From Symbiodinium kawagutii (taxonomy: Eukaryota > Sar > Dinophyceae > Suessiales > Symbiodiniaceae): a stretch of DNA of 64,000 nucleotides. Shown piece by piece: positions 51,365 to 61,725 of this stretch. The translations under genes were made by a program, and so were the position numbers. Under the pieces are notes generated by a model. That model saw nothing but the letters and a program-made list of their open reading frames with translations, was not told the origin of the DNA and searched no databases. Position 1 is the first letter of the stretch, and each line of letters opens with the position of its first letter. The stretch is taken from NCBI GenBank assembly GCA_009767595.1, contig VSDK01006555.1, forward strand, positions 514,397-578,396, in the 5' to 3' direction.

Positions 51365-52183
51365 CAAACAGGATACTCAGGATACCCAATTTGGGCCTTT
51401 CGTGCAAAGCATAAATAAATTGCAAAGCGAAAACCCGCACATTTTTGAGTTGTCCCAAGTGAATCACTTGCACGAGGGTGCTGAATTTCCAACAAAAAGA
51501 TCAAATGGTGGAAACGGAAGGTGTTCATCGTATTTGTATACAATGACAGCAATTGAGGCATGTCAATACATCTCAATACTCTGAAAGGGTTCTATCCAGT
51601 TCTTACCTGATTTGTGACCAACAAGCTGGAATCTAACCTCTGCTCTAGTGTTTTGTGGACCCTGTTACATTGTTGCTGTGACATAATCAGGCCAACTTAT
51701 GTATACTATATACATTATTATTGTGATTTGTTTAGTTGATACACATCTCAGTTGTCCCAAGATTGCGCTGGGAATTGGTGCTTCCGAAGAAAGTGGGATC
51801 CGTGAGATGGTGAGCTTGTCTGCCATTGTGTGCACTTTCCTTTCACCAACTTTTCTGCTAGGCAACGGTCCTCACAACGTGTCTTGTCTGACATTTATGT
51901 GCTGTGCAAGGCTTGTCACTCGCCTGTTCAATCTTGACAGAATGCATGAGAGAACAGAAACTAACAGATGAGGAATTGGACTTCTGTTGAGTTTTTCAGC
52001 ATGACCTTTGTGGCACAAGAAGCAGTCACCCTTAGGATTGGGTCCGTAATTTGCTTTGGCTTTGAGATCCATGCAACTTTTTTTATTGGAAGCTTCCTGG
52101 TGCTGGGGAGCTCGCTACTCTACGGAGGCTGGGCAACTGATGGTTTACTGTTTGGTTGGTTCCCTTGCAATGAGGTTATGTAA
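46358..52183 (+). CDS. Nucleotide-sugar transporter (SLC35A-like), at least nine exons
   Basis: A Golgi/ER-type antiporter that carries nucleotide sugars into the lumen in exchange for the nucleoside monophosphate. Exons and motifs: 46358-46399 [10 protein letters not shown]; 46572-46715 [11 protein letters not shown] and [12 protein letters not shown]; 46899-46960 [13 protein letters not shown]; 47276 to about 47355 [11 protein letters not shown]; 48034-48077 CLCSGFA; 50970-51000 [10 protein letters not shown]; 51059-51120 [21 protein letters not shown] (near the family signature); 51807-51829 MVSLSAI; 52036-52183 [13 protein letters not shown] then [11 protein letters not shown], stop TAA. 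Six junctions join in phase. Donors: GA at 46400 and 46961; GC at 46716, 51001 and 51121; GT at 51830. The intron at 51001-51058 is only 58 bp. The first membrane segment and the stretch between CLCSGFA and VWIM were not found, so one or more exons are missing. Substrate cannot be told. Confidence 0.82.
51276..51362. repeat. TTG trinucleotide array
   Basis: Nearly 30 TTG units, the first few interrupted by CTG, lie inside the transporter intron between the GFAT exon and the MVSL exon. Confidence 0.95.
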
Positions 52184-52634
52184 ATCGTCCCATAAGTTGG
52201 CTACATACAAGGTAATCAGCTGTGCAGCTCTGGGAACAATTTGCATAGGACTTGCTGGAACAAACGGAGCAGACCATTTCAGTTTATTTAGTTTATGTGT
52301 CTACTTCATCAGTTGGTTTTTTACATCCTTTGTCTTGCTATAAATTGGTGTTAAATGTCTGTGACTTGGGACAAAACAGTGTGGACTTGGTACTCGTAGT
52401 TGGTACCTTGAAGTGAATTGCAAGTCAAGGCACTTCTTGAAAGGAAGATGACCGTGAAAAGGAGAGTACCGGAACTGGAGTGCAGTAGTAGCAACAACAA
52501 CATCAACAATGCATACATATATGTATATATACTATTATATATACAGTATACACATTTCATACATGTACATAAACATGTATATATGTATATAGACAGATAT
52601 GTACATGTAAGCATCAGACAGCACTATTAATGAT

Positions 52635-52635
<1 letters not shown>

Positions 52636-52673
<38 letters not shown>

Positions 52674-52681
52674 GCCATCGC

Positions 52682-52715
<34 letters not shown>

Positions 52716-52723
52716 GCCATCGC

Positions 52724-52757
<34 letters not shown>

Positions 52758-52765
52758 GCCATCGC

Positions 52766-52799
<34 letters not shown>

Positions 52800-52807
52800 G
52801 CCATCGC

Positions 52808-52841
<34 letters not shown>

Positions 52842-52849
52842 GCCATCGC

Positions 52850-52883
<34 letters not shown>

Positions 52884-52891
52884 GCCATCGC

Positions 52892-52925
<34 letters not shown>

Positions 52926-52933
52926 GCCATCGC

Positions 52934-52967
<34 letters not shown>

Positions 52968-52975
52968 GCCATCGC

Positions 52976-53009
<34 letters not shown>

Positions 53010-53017
53010 GCCATCGC

Positions 53018-53051
<34 letters not shown>

Positions 53052-53059
53052 GCCATCGC

Positions 53060-53093
<34 letters not shown>

Positions 53094-53101
53094 GCCATCG
53101 C

Positions 53102-53135
<34 letters not shown>

Positions 53136-53143
53136 GCCATCGC

Positions 53144-53204
<61 letters not shown>

Positions 53205-53400
53205 GTCGTCATCGTCATCCTCATCACCATCATCATCATCACCATCATCACCACCACCATCATCACCACCACCACGACCATCATCATCATCACCATCATC
53301 ACCACCACCATCATCATCATCATCATCATCATCACCACCATCATCACCACCACCATCATTGTCATCGTCATCGTCATCGTCATTGGCCTCGTCATTGCGC
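52636..53400. repeat. ATC trinucleotide tract with twelve 42-bp higher-order units
   Basis: GCCATCGCC recurs every 42 bp from 52674 to 53136 inside an ATC run, giving twelve exact units (52674-53177). A degenerate zone of GTC/ACC variants follows (53178-53400). With a 3-bp base and a 42-bp period, all six frames stay largely open; the minus strand would code poly-Asp with Gly or poly-Met with Ala. The flanks show no start context or conserved domain, so I annotate it as a satellite between the transporter and the ankyrin exons. Confidence 0.95.
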
Positions 53401-53980
53401 TCGGTAGGCGCGTTGAAGATGCCCGGTGAGTGGTGGAATGAAGACCCTTGCAAAAGCGTCAAGGGGCGCGAATAGCGCAGAGTAGCTCGTCTACAATCTG
53501 ACAAAGAAGACGCTTCTAACACTGTAGCAGAATTCTTTCTTGTCCATAATTTGATGTGAATCTTGCGCAAATCATTGGATGACTGAGGTTTTGGGGGTGG
53601 ACTTGATAAGAGCTCGGAGCAGTGAGAAATAGCTGGTGCAAACAGCTGGTGCTGTTCCAGAGCTCCAGTGCCTGCCTGTGGAAAAAGCCGAGATCACTGG
53701 GGATACTCTTCTGAGTGAATCTGACCTTGCCTTTGAGAGGATAAATGTATATATTTGTTACATATACATGCCAATTCTTCTATGGGAGCGATCTTTGGAT
53801 CGTTGTGCCATTCCTTCGAACCCGAAAGAACTTAATTTTCTCAGGTTGAAGGAGGTGCTTGGAGCATAGCAGAGTTTCTACTTCAGGCCTCATCATTCTG
53901 TCGTGCCTAAAATTTAGACCCAGTTGTGTGCCGGAACCATGGGAAGCCCAACATCTTGCCTGAATCGTAACCGTGACAAG
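53401..53980. other. Spacer before ankyrin exons, one weak exon candidate
   Basis: A frame at 53636-53745 reads GAVPELQCLPVEKAEITGD and on to LSESDLAFER. It is codon-like but matches no family I know. It could be a 5' exon of the ankyrin gene to the right. Confidence 0.25.
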
Positions 53981-56900
53981 GCAGGTGCTGATGTGAATGC
54001 ACCTCGCTTTGATGGTAAGACAGTGCTGATGCTTGCGGCCAAACCGTCCTGATTGCATCTCTCAGTCTGCATTGTTGAAACCGTTCTGTTGGCAGATCCG
54101 AGATATGGAAGTTTGATCTTGGAGCTTCCGCCAGGTGGAGTCCAACAAGTTGGAGGTTGTCCAAGCCATGGTAAATCAACGAGCTGAATTGAACCTCAAG
54201 GCTGGCGTGCATACGGAAGTAACTACCGTATGTTTTTTTGCGTTGTTTTTTTGACATCTTCTTTCATACAATTGCCTGTATGGATTGGCTTGCGTCCCTT
54301 TGGAAACTCCTTTAGGACTCTGCTTCTTCGACAATTTTTTGCTGGGGTGTTCGTTTGATATTAGTATCGCCACAAGCCTTGGTAGTTTTCAGAATATGCA
54401 CTCCTACGCTTCTCGGTTTCTTTAAGTTGAAGCTTGTCTGTAGAATTCCTCCCTGTATAGTTCCGGAGTCCGTTCTGATAGCTGTAGTTGTGCAACCAAT
54501 GGTTCTTTGGATGACCCGTGGCTGACAGCATTCTCAAACTGATCGAGAGACTCTGCGTGAGCCTTTGAGGATGAGAAGGGCGCCTCTGCCCTGTCAATTA
54601 CTTTGGAAACTAAACGCAGCTCGGTGGAGAGTTGGCTTTTGAGCTGTGATTCTGCAGCTTCAATCAGCTTATTCATGCTTATATTCCATCTTATTCCTAT
54701 ATTTTTTCCACCGTTATCAGTTTTTGCCAAGCATTGGAATGAGAAGACATGGGCTGCAAGTCTCTGTCCTGGCACAGAAGTTTGCTTTTGCGGTCCTGAG
54801 ACCTTGGCCTTGCCTCGCGGGCGATCCTGTCTTCAAAAAGAAACAAACTAGTATCCCTCATCACTCCTATCTTGTCCTATCTTGTAAGCTCAAATACTTG
54901 TTCCGTCTTGTTCCTCCAGAAGTCTCTCTGTATGAAATAACTTACACAAGTAGTGTCAAAACTTGATTTGGCTGAAAGATTTATTTTAATAAACACCTTG
55001 AATTGAATTTACGGAAGCCAGCCGCTAGGCAAGGCTGGGGGTTCTTTCGGGCGGAAAGGCAAGGCTGGAGTTTCTTGCGAGCGAAAAGATTTTAGGGGGT
55101 GCGGCGGGCTGGGCAAATGTTGTCACAGTGGCAATTGGAACTTTGAAAAAGAAAGCACAATTTGAATTTTGAAGAAAATATATATATATATATATGTATA
55201 TATGTTTATTTTTAAGAAACTGCGTTCGATCGCATTTTTCTGGGTGTGCCAACCAAAATGTTGACGGTGGTCCCCCCCAGGCGCGCACCAACGGCGCGTC
55301 GACATAGACGTTCTTGGTGGTGCATTGAAATACTGAGGTGGACATAGCCAGATACCCCTAAAACATCCTGGAACCAGATTCGGGCATACGCTCACTTCTC
55401 TTGACTTGAGAGGCCCACTGGTTCAGGATGATCAATCATGATGGATCAATGTCGGTTGATGATTGCTGCTTGTTGTATCACATGATTTGGAAGCGAGCAC
55501 TTCTCTTGACTTCAGAGGCCCTGTCCTGGTTCAGGGCGAGTGTTGCTCAACCCTTTGTGCTCATCGTATTTAATCTTGATTTGTTTCGCAGCAACTTTTG
55601 TTGCTAAAGGCTTTAACCTGGACGTGCTTGCCCCTGGGCAGATTGAATTTGCTGTGCCTAAACGCTTGTGCCTGGAAGGCCTGCATCAAAACTGCTGTAC
55701 CTAGACGTTTGCAACTGGATGTGCCTGCCCTTTAGCACTGCTCGGCTCCAAAAAAGGGCTGCTGGCTTATTGTTCTCATATTAAGTGTTTTCATGTGTTT
55801 TCCTTTCTTTGCGGCTTCAGAAGCTATGTTTCAACTGTGTCGTTGGCCCACTTCCCGTTTTTTGTTGCCTCCACACACGTGCTGTTAAGAGACCCTTGTT
55901 GGTGATTCAATTACTTGGTATAGACGTACTAGCATTACTGATTTCATCATTGTTTTATGGAGATGGCAGCACCTTATGGTTGTCCGTTGTAGTGGCATGG
56001 GCAGGCGTTTCACATACACACACACACACGTGTCAGTTAGGGGGCTGCGGTCTCAAGAGCTTGTATGCTCTTTGGTATTGCCTCTTGCTGGTCGTATTCA
56101 TGCCGATTGCGATTTATTTGGCCCGTTCTAGTTTCGCTGGATGTCTGGTTCCATTCCATTGGCAAGCACAAGGTGGTCTTTGGTCCTTTCGTTCTGTACT
56201 TCTGATTTGATGATAGTCAGTTTGAGGCACACACACACAAACACGCACACTAGACCAGACCTCCTTGAATGGATTGGGGGCAAATTCTGAGGCTCAAACC
56301 AGAAGGACCTCTTGCAAATCCTTATGATGGGACAATGCGATCTCAACACGTCAACTTCTCAGCTTTGCCTTCGACCTGTCATGGGACGAAGAAAGTTAGC
56401 CTTCTGGAATAAGGATTTGCCCTTCCAGAAAGCTGCCAGCACTCACATTGGCAGCGTCAGCGGGCAATACAGAGGCATTTGTTCCTTTTGTCATTTCTTG
56501 TGAAGGGACTGGAAGGGACTGGTATGCACATGTATGCTGCAGGCAGACAAAGACTCCAGGGGATCGTAAAATTTGTTCTTTCTCATTTTTTCCTGTGTCA
56601 GGTTGTTGAGATGTTGGTGCAGAGTCAGGCCGATATCAACAACGCTGATCCCGTAAGCCCAGTTGCAGCTGCCGCACGTGCAGAGAAATGGAGCACTGTG
56701 CGGCGCTTGGTGGAACTTAGAGCAGATCCTAACCTTTGCACTGAAGGGAGAACAGCAGAAGATACAACTCGTGCTGTTGGCACCAACGCTGTGACTGGCA
56801 GCAACATGAACTCACGGAAGAATGGAAAAAACGAGAGTATCGGGACAGCGAAGGCAATGAAAGCTGAAGCGACTCCACTCATTTTGGCGGTAAAAGCTGG

Positions 56901-57060
56901 AGAGCAAGACCTTGTGGAATTTCTCTGTAGCAATGGTGCTTCCACACACTTGATGGATGACACCTCCAGTGCTTGTGGAGCTGCAGCTGCAGCCAACCAC
57001 TTGGGGATCCTCAAGCTTCTCGGTGAAGTACGAGCGGATCTGGACTGGGCACTTGCTGAG
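53981..57060 (+). CDS. Ankyrin-repeat exons (three clear, others likely)
   Basis: Exon 1 (53981-54037) reads AGADVNAPRFDGKTVLMLA, a classic ankyrin turn and first helix. It joins through a GC donor (GCCAAA, 54038) and a 97-bp intron to exon 2 (54135-54218), VESNKLEVVQAMVNQRAELN, in phase and with correct repeat spacing. Exon 3 (56602-57060), after TCCTGTGTCAG, reads VVEMLVQSQADIN, then LVELRADPN, a ~50-residue low-complexity insert rich in N, K and T, then TPLILAVKAGEQDLVEFL and LGILKLLGEVRADLD. A weak intermediate exon lies near 55964-56000 (DGSTLWLSVVVAWAG). Exon 3 also fits directly after the broken repeat at 45470, so it may belong to the PcfJ-ankyrin gene. The end is open: a possible last exon at 57445-57546 (starts WRLTAVQLTSL, donor GTACGT) is unproven. 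Confidence 0.72.
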
Positions 57061-57256
57061 TACGTGCAATACATTGCAGTACAGTATATTGCAACATCAA
57101 CTGCTTCTCACCTGCTTCCACGTTTCAAGTCTGTGCAGCACACTGTGTTTGGATCAAGCAGCGTAGTTGTCAACCACAGAGAGCAGGAATAAACCAGAAC
57201 AACCAGTAATTCAAGTGCCCAAAAGTAGAACTATTTTGAGAGCTTTCTTCCCCCCC

Positions 57257-57345
57257 CCACACACACACACGCAAGCACACACACAAGACAAACAGACGCA
57301 CACACACACACAAACAGATGCACACACACACACACACACTGAGTA
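57257..57345. repeat. CA dinucleotide-rich tract
   Basis: Interrupted (CA)n blocks at 57259-57285 and 57298-57340, after a C8 run. The tract lies in presumed intron or 3' sequence of the ankyrin gene. Confidence 0.85.
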
Positions 57346-57725
57346 AATGCCAAGGCATAAGGTGAAATGAAATGAAATGATTTTCTTGGGTAAAGAATGT
57401 CTGGGTACTTCTTAGACGAGGTTTTCTCAACATTCCTAATGCAGTGGCGGCTGACGGCTGTGCAGCTGACTTCTCTGACGAAACGGCTTTTCACTGAAGC
57501 AACAGCAATGGAACCACAGGCGAAACCAAAGTGGTTGTTTATGCAGGTACGTCAAGAAGGCGTCCCTTCTTGATATCACCATGGAGTGACAGTGTCTTCG
57601 TTGGTGGATGACTGTCAAACCATGCATCCACCCCCTGCACTTTTTCTTGACGTTCATGTAGCCCCTGGATACGGGGTTTGACACACACAAAAAGCCCAAT
57701 GTTTGGGCACGTGACATCAAAGAAG

Positions 57726-58409
57726 TTAGTTGCGTGTGTGCTTCCACTGGCGGATGGATGGAGGCGGTCGAGCATGGCGAAGGTCTAACCAGCATGCTCG
57801 AATGAACGAAGGCATCTTGAAAACTTCCATGGTGGCATCAGCTGGTGGAGCAGGTGGTGGAGTGTATTCAATGGTGAAGATACCAGTGGGTGCATAGTTG
57901 GTGGGTTCACGTCTCCATAGGTCCTCCACGGTAGTGGTGTTTGGCTGGTACACCTGATTGCTAATCAGATGGAGGTGCAGGTCACTTTCATGAGTTCGAA
58001 GGCGAAGTTCATCAACCAGGCTATCACGAATGACTTGAATGAAATTTTGAAGAGTGACGTCTGCTGCATGGAAGTCATTGACAGTGAAGCACAAAAGTTG
58101 AGCGTCGATGCCAAACCAGTCATGGGGAAGCGCAACTTCAAGGAACGGTTTCAGGCTGATGACAATGCAGCAGCGGGTGGCGTCATAATGTTCTCGAGAG
58201 ACATCAGCAATGATGTCTAAGTTCGGTTGCCAACATAGTCGGGTTTGATCACCCCCGAAGTACCGATACTGCATAGGAGGCCGACGTTGACGAGGCCCCG
58301 GCATGGCAGAAAGAAGAAAGGAGTGAGGGGTTCTATGGGAAATGGCTGCGGAGGCAACAGGGCAATAAAACATCAGTGGGTTGATGTTACGACATGAAAA
58401 ATGGGACAT
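57726..58409 (-). CDS. Unrecognised ORF, probable retroelement passenger
   Basis: A 227-codon minus-strand frame. An internal Met giving MPGPRQRRPPMQYRYFGG (about 58304) looks a better start than the first Met, because the preceding residues are unlike the rest. The body alternates strands and helices (CCIVISLKPFLEVALPHDWF, DELRLRTHESDLHLHLI) and ends in a basic tail. No family was recognised. It lies downstream of the 287-codon frame on the same strand, about 170 bp away, and both follow the reverse-transcriptase fragment. The grouping suggests one element, but that is inference. Confidence 0.5.
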   Translation of the reverse strand: MSHFSCRNINPLMFYCPVASAAISHRTPHSFLLSAMPGPRQRRPPMQYRYFGGDQTRLCWQPNLDIIADVSREHYDATRCCIVISLKPFLEVALPHDWFGIDAQLLCFTVNDFHAADVTLQNFIQVIRDSLVDELRLRTHESDLHLHLISNQVYQPNTTTVEDLWRREPTNYAPTGIFTIEYTPPPAPPADATMEVFKMPSFIRACWLDLRHARPPPSIRQWKHTRN

Positions 58410-58577
58410 GGGTTAGATGACAAACGAGGTGGAGTACCAAGAAATGATGTGGCAGTCGCGGTCTTTTTTGGAAGAGCAGCTGCAGCAAAGCTTCAAGCAC
58501 TGTACTGAATCTCAAAATGGGTGTCAATGGACAAACGGAGATCAGTCAATGAGAATGAACAAAGAGTGGTTCAAGAC

Positions 58578-59441
58578 TTACAGCTCAGAGTCAGCATCAT
58601 GGACAGGAGTGCGAGGCCGAGATGGGGCAATAGGTCGTTGGTCTTCATACGATGTGCTATGGCCAAGGGAGCGGGTAGGGCTGCGGCTTCTTTCGGCTCG
58701 GATTGAAGGACCTGAAATGCTTCTGCTGTCCGGTTCTCCAGTGACCCTTCGCAACACCTCATGCAATGTGGGAGTCTCCGGGGGCAAGCGAGCAGAGTTG
58801 GGGTCATTCAAGTACTGAGCACGGAAGTCATTGTGGAGCTGTTGCGGGGCGCTCTGAGGAGCTTGAGGAACGGGTGGCATGGTCTGATCTTGTTCGAAGT
58901 ACAATGTTTCAGCAGGAGTCAGAATCATAGATCGACCCGGGCAGCTCCAGATTGTCAAGCTCCAGTACACCTCCCCATGCCAATAGGTCTTCTCCCACTC
59001 GTAGTATTTCTTCATCCCGTCAGCTGACGGAGCCAAAGATGTATACTCCGGTGCGAATGCGGCTTCACTTCGTAAGAACTGCTGCAATTCGATCGACCAG
59101 GTTTCCTGATACTCGCGATTGGTGGTCCAGTCGCGGAAAGAATGGGTCCAGGTGCTCTTCCAACGAGGTTTTTTCCAAGCGTCCCATTCATTCATAGTGT
59201 TGGACTCAGCATCGAAGGAAAGGTGGGGTTCCGTAGCAGGTGGGTCGGTCGGCATGTCAAGGTCCAAGTCATTGCCGGTGTCAGGAATTGGTACATCTTG
59301 GGCATGAAGCACTGCATCCAATTGGGCCTGGGTAACCTCTGTGATGCCATCTGGAGCAGTGGGGTCAACCAAGGAATGAAGATCCGTCGATGACGTCGCC
59401 ATGGCTGATGTGCACAGGGTGAATCCTAGCATGTAATGCAA
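58578..59441 (-). CDS. Unrecognised acidic/proline-rich ORF, probable retroelement passenger
   Basis: A 287-codon frame; the Met at about 59402 (MATSSTDLHSLVDPTAPDG) is the likelier start. The N-terminal third is acidic and Pro/Asp-rich. The middle is Trp-rich (NEWDAWKKPRWKSTW, YYEWEKTYWHGEVYW), and the C-terminal part is Ser/Arg/Pro-rich and probably disordered. No catalytic motif was seen. The Trp-rich middle with basic tail could be a structural or nucleic-acid-binding protein; this is a guess from composition. Confidence 0.55.
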   Translation of the reverse strand: MHYMLGFTLCTSAMATSSTDLHSLVDPTAPDGITEVTQAQLDAVLHAQDVPIPDTGNDLDLDMPTDPPATEPHLSFDAESNTMNEWDAWKKPRWKSTWTHSFRDWTTNREYQETWSIELQQFLRSEAAFAPEYTSLAPSADGMKKYYEWEKTYWHGEVYWSLTIWSCPGRSMILTPAETLYFEQDQTMPPVPQAPQSAPQQLHNDFRAQYLNDPNSARLPPETPTLHEVLRRVTGEPDSRSISGPSIRAERSRSPTRSLGHSTSYEDQRPIAPSRPRTPVHDADSEL

Positions 59442-59693
59442 ATAGCTGAAAAGGCTTGGGGATCAGAGCGGGTGTTGAGACATAGGTGCTATGCTGTGAA
59501 CATACCCCGGGTTCAATCAGGGTGGGAAAGGCAGTTGAGGTGGCGGACGCACAGGGCTTTTTTGACCGCGACGGCGGGTATGGTATGTCTAGGAAGGTTT
59601 CGAAAACGAAATGCCTGAAAATGTGGGAACCTGTGGGGTAAGCTGAAACAATAATGGGGGATATGTATATGATTTGTCATACATATGGAAACC

Positions 59694-60188
59694 TTACTGA
59701 TCTTTGGCTCGATTGGCCAAACTGCGACGTGCAAAGGCTCTTATGGGCTTTGAAGGGTAACCAAGATCCTCATAGGTCAAAAGAAGGGTATTGACATCGG
59801 CTTGAGCTTGGGCAAGTGGGAAGGTATGATTGGCTGCAAGGTGGATGCGAGCAAAGGCAGCACTGAGTTTGTGCTGTGGTGCCGTGGCTGATGCCCAGGA
59901 GTGAAATTGCCATCGATCAGTCGGATGTGTGTATGTCAAAGTATGGGTGTTGGGATTGATGACGCAGCCGAGAAACGAGTTGTCAGGTTCATCCTCCAGA
60001 AGAACCGGGTCTTGGTAGAAGGTGGGTTCCAAAAACTCCCGAACGAGGTGATTGCGAGTGTCGGTGGTATGGATCAAGGTGAGGCGGTTGTCAACGTAGC
60101 GGCAGGTGAAGAATGTGGGTGGAAGTGGAAGGGTATGAGTACGTTGCCACTGGTGTTCGGTGTGACTGACAGTGATGTTAGCCAACAC
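59694..60188 (-). pseudogene. Reverse transcriptase C-terminal fragment (YVDN box)
   Basis: The 164-codon minus frame contains TFFTCRYVDNRLTLI near residues 26-40, which fits reverse-transcriptase motif C (usually Y-x-D-D; here the second Asp is Asn). FLGCVIN and then a thumb-like part (HKLSAAFARIHLAA, YEDLGYPSKPIRAFARR) follow. A late GYP motif of this kind is known in several non-LTR and Penelope-like enzymes. The finger and palm motifs that should come before YVDN are absent, and no upstream frame continues beyond about 60240. This is therefore a truncated copy, or the 3' exon of a split gene. The YVDN change would be expected to harm catalysis, but some dinoflagellate copies may carry it naturally. 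Confidence 0.65.
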
Positions 60189-60239
60189 CCAAGATGGGCT
60201 GGTGGCAGCTTAATGGGGAGATGAAGCTTATTTTGCCAT

Positions 60240-61161
60240 TGACTACTTAATTAGCAGCTTGCCGCAGTGCGAGTCTGGGATATGCACGTTGCATAGCCTC
60301 GAAGAGAGAAAACTTGTCATTTTAATTGCGCATCCTGAAGTCAATGCGTGGAATTCAATATGTCAAGAGGATCTGCAGCAATGCAGTCAGCATAGCTACT
60401 TCAATTCATGCACAGCTGCGCTGTTTGCAGAGCAGTTCAAGATCATCAGTGAAGTTGTTGGTCCATGCTTCAGGGGCTAGCGTGGACGTGTGGCAGGCAT
60501 TGGTGTTCTTGGTTTGTTCTCTCGGGCCACCTCTCGTCTAGTACGATAAAGTTTAATATGCATATATGTGAACAAAGACATAAGCAACGAAATAAACAAA
60601 TACATACATACATGTATTTTTATTTTTACATAGACATCTATCTCAATTATCGAACCCCCAAACTGCACACGACATGCGACCATGTCACACAGTTTTTTTT
60701 TCGAACTCTAGGGAGCTCCGCATCGTGATTTGGTTCGATGACTGCCTTTTTGCTGTGACTTCGTGGAATCCAAGAAATCACCGCAAAAAGATGATCACCA
60801 CACCGTTTGTGTGGGACAACCCTACTGTTTCCTCGGTTTTTGCACTTGAAGGAACCCAATCAGAAACAAGAATGTTGGAAAAACTTTGAGGGGAACATCT
60901 GGGAAACAATTGCAAATGGTTCGAGTACGGCACGGTGGTGACCCCTTGGGAACAACGATCATGGTTGTATGATGGTTTCATGGATACCCATCGCATTCGG
61001 GGATAAAATTGTGTGTTCAAACATTTTCATATTTAGATTGGCCACCAGCCTTTGGGAGCACCACCGATTCCAAAGCATATCCCTTCACAGTGCAACAGCC
61101 ATCGTCGAAGTCGGCGATGAACGCATATATATGCATACCCTGTCCTTAGCTCATCTGGCTC
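60240..61161. other. Spacer without recognised gene
   Basis: A 73-codon + frame at 60259-60480 (contains LEERKLVILIAHPEVNAW) is codon-like but unidentified. Short AT-rich and CATA runs lie at 60590-60640. Confidence 0.35.
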
Positions 61162-61725
61162 ATGATGGCAGACTCGTCACATGCTTCCTATTGTGCCCAA
61201 CGGGGTGAACGGGTGCGGAAGCTAACGGCGAAACTCTATCAAGCTTTGATCGAACCAGATGATGGGGTCTACTTGGCCAGAACGGGGTCGCTACTTCGCC
61301 AGCGAAACCTTCGAACCAAAAACAATCAGGCTATCTTCAAAACAGTTTTGAAAGCATGTGAAGATGAACCTGAAACTTCACGTTTCTGGACTAAGCGGGT
61401 GTTGGAGGATGCTCTGAAAGTCTTAGTTCAGGACTACAAAATCCAATTGCCGATGCTGCCAGGGTTTAGTCTGGAACAGTGGGTGGTTGAGCAGGCCCGG
61501 CTTCTGAAAAGTCTGGCCCAAAAAGCAAAACGCAATTTTGGGCGGTCATCTTCCTCTGTGCCATCTGGCAGTTCCCGTTCATCCATGGGATCGGCCATGG
61601 ATGGAGACAATGGCCCAACAATTCCCTATGAAGTTGACGAGGATTCGGGGGGTTTGGAAGTTGGAGCAATCGTTTTTGTTGAGGGGGGTCACCAACCATC
61701 ATTGATACGAAACACATCAGGTTGA
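61162..61725 (+). CDS. Unrecognised helical ORF
   Basis: A 187-codon frame starting MMADSSHASYCAQRGERV. Residues ~10-125 are helix-rich and basic (KLTAKLYQALIEPDDGVYLA, SRFWTKRVLEDALKVLVQDY, SLEQWVVEQARLLKSLAQKA). Then comes a Ser-rich linker and an acidic end. The frame stops at TGA after IRNTSG. Further codon-like pieces follow in other frames: LAAQDSGTPVPEES (near 61847) and GAGHDQDAAHHAADGPRVRY (62210-62302). This suggests either introns or a decayed longer gene. No family was recognised. Confidence 0.5.
   Translation: MMADSSHASYCAQRGERVRKLTAKLYQALIEPDDGVYLARTGSLLRQRNLRTKNNQAIFKTVLKACEDEPETSRFWTKRVLEDALKVLVQDYKIQLPMLPGFSLEQWVVEQARLLKSLAQKAKRNFGRSSSSVPSGSSRSSMGSAMDGDNGPTIPYEVDEDSGGLEVGAIVFVEGGHQPSLIRNTSG

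Noticed and set aside
52535..53570. Poly-Asp, poly-Met and poly-Ser frames of about 280-318 codons
   Set aside because: Simple-repeat translation in several frames at once; no domain or start context.
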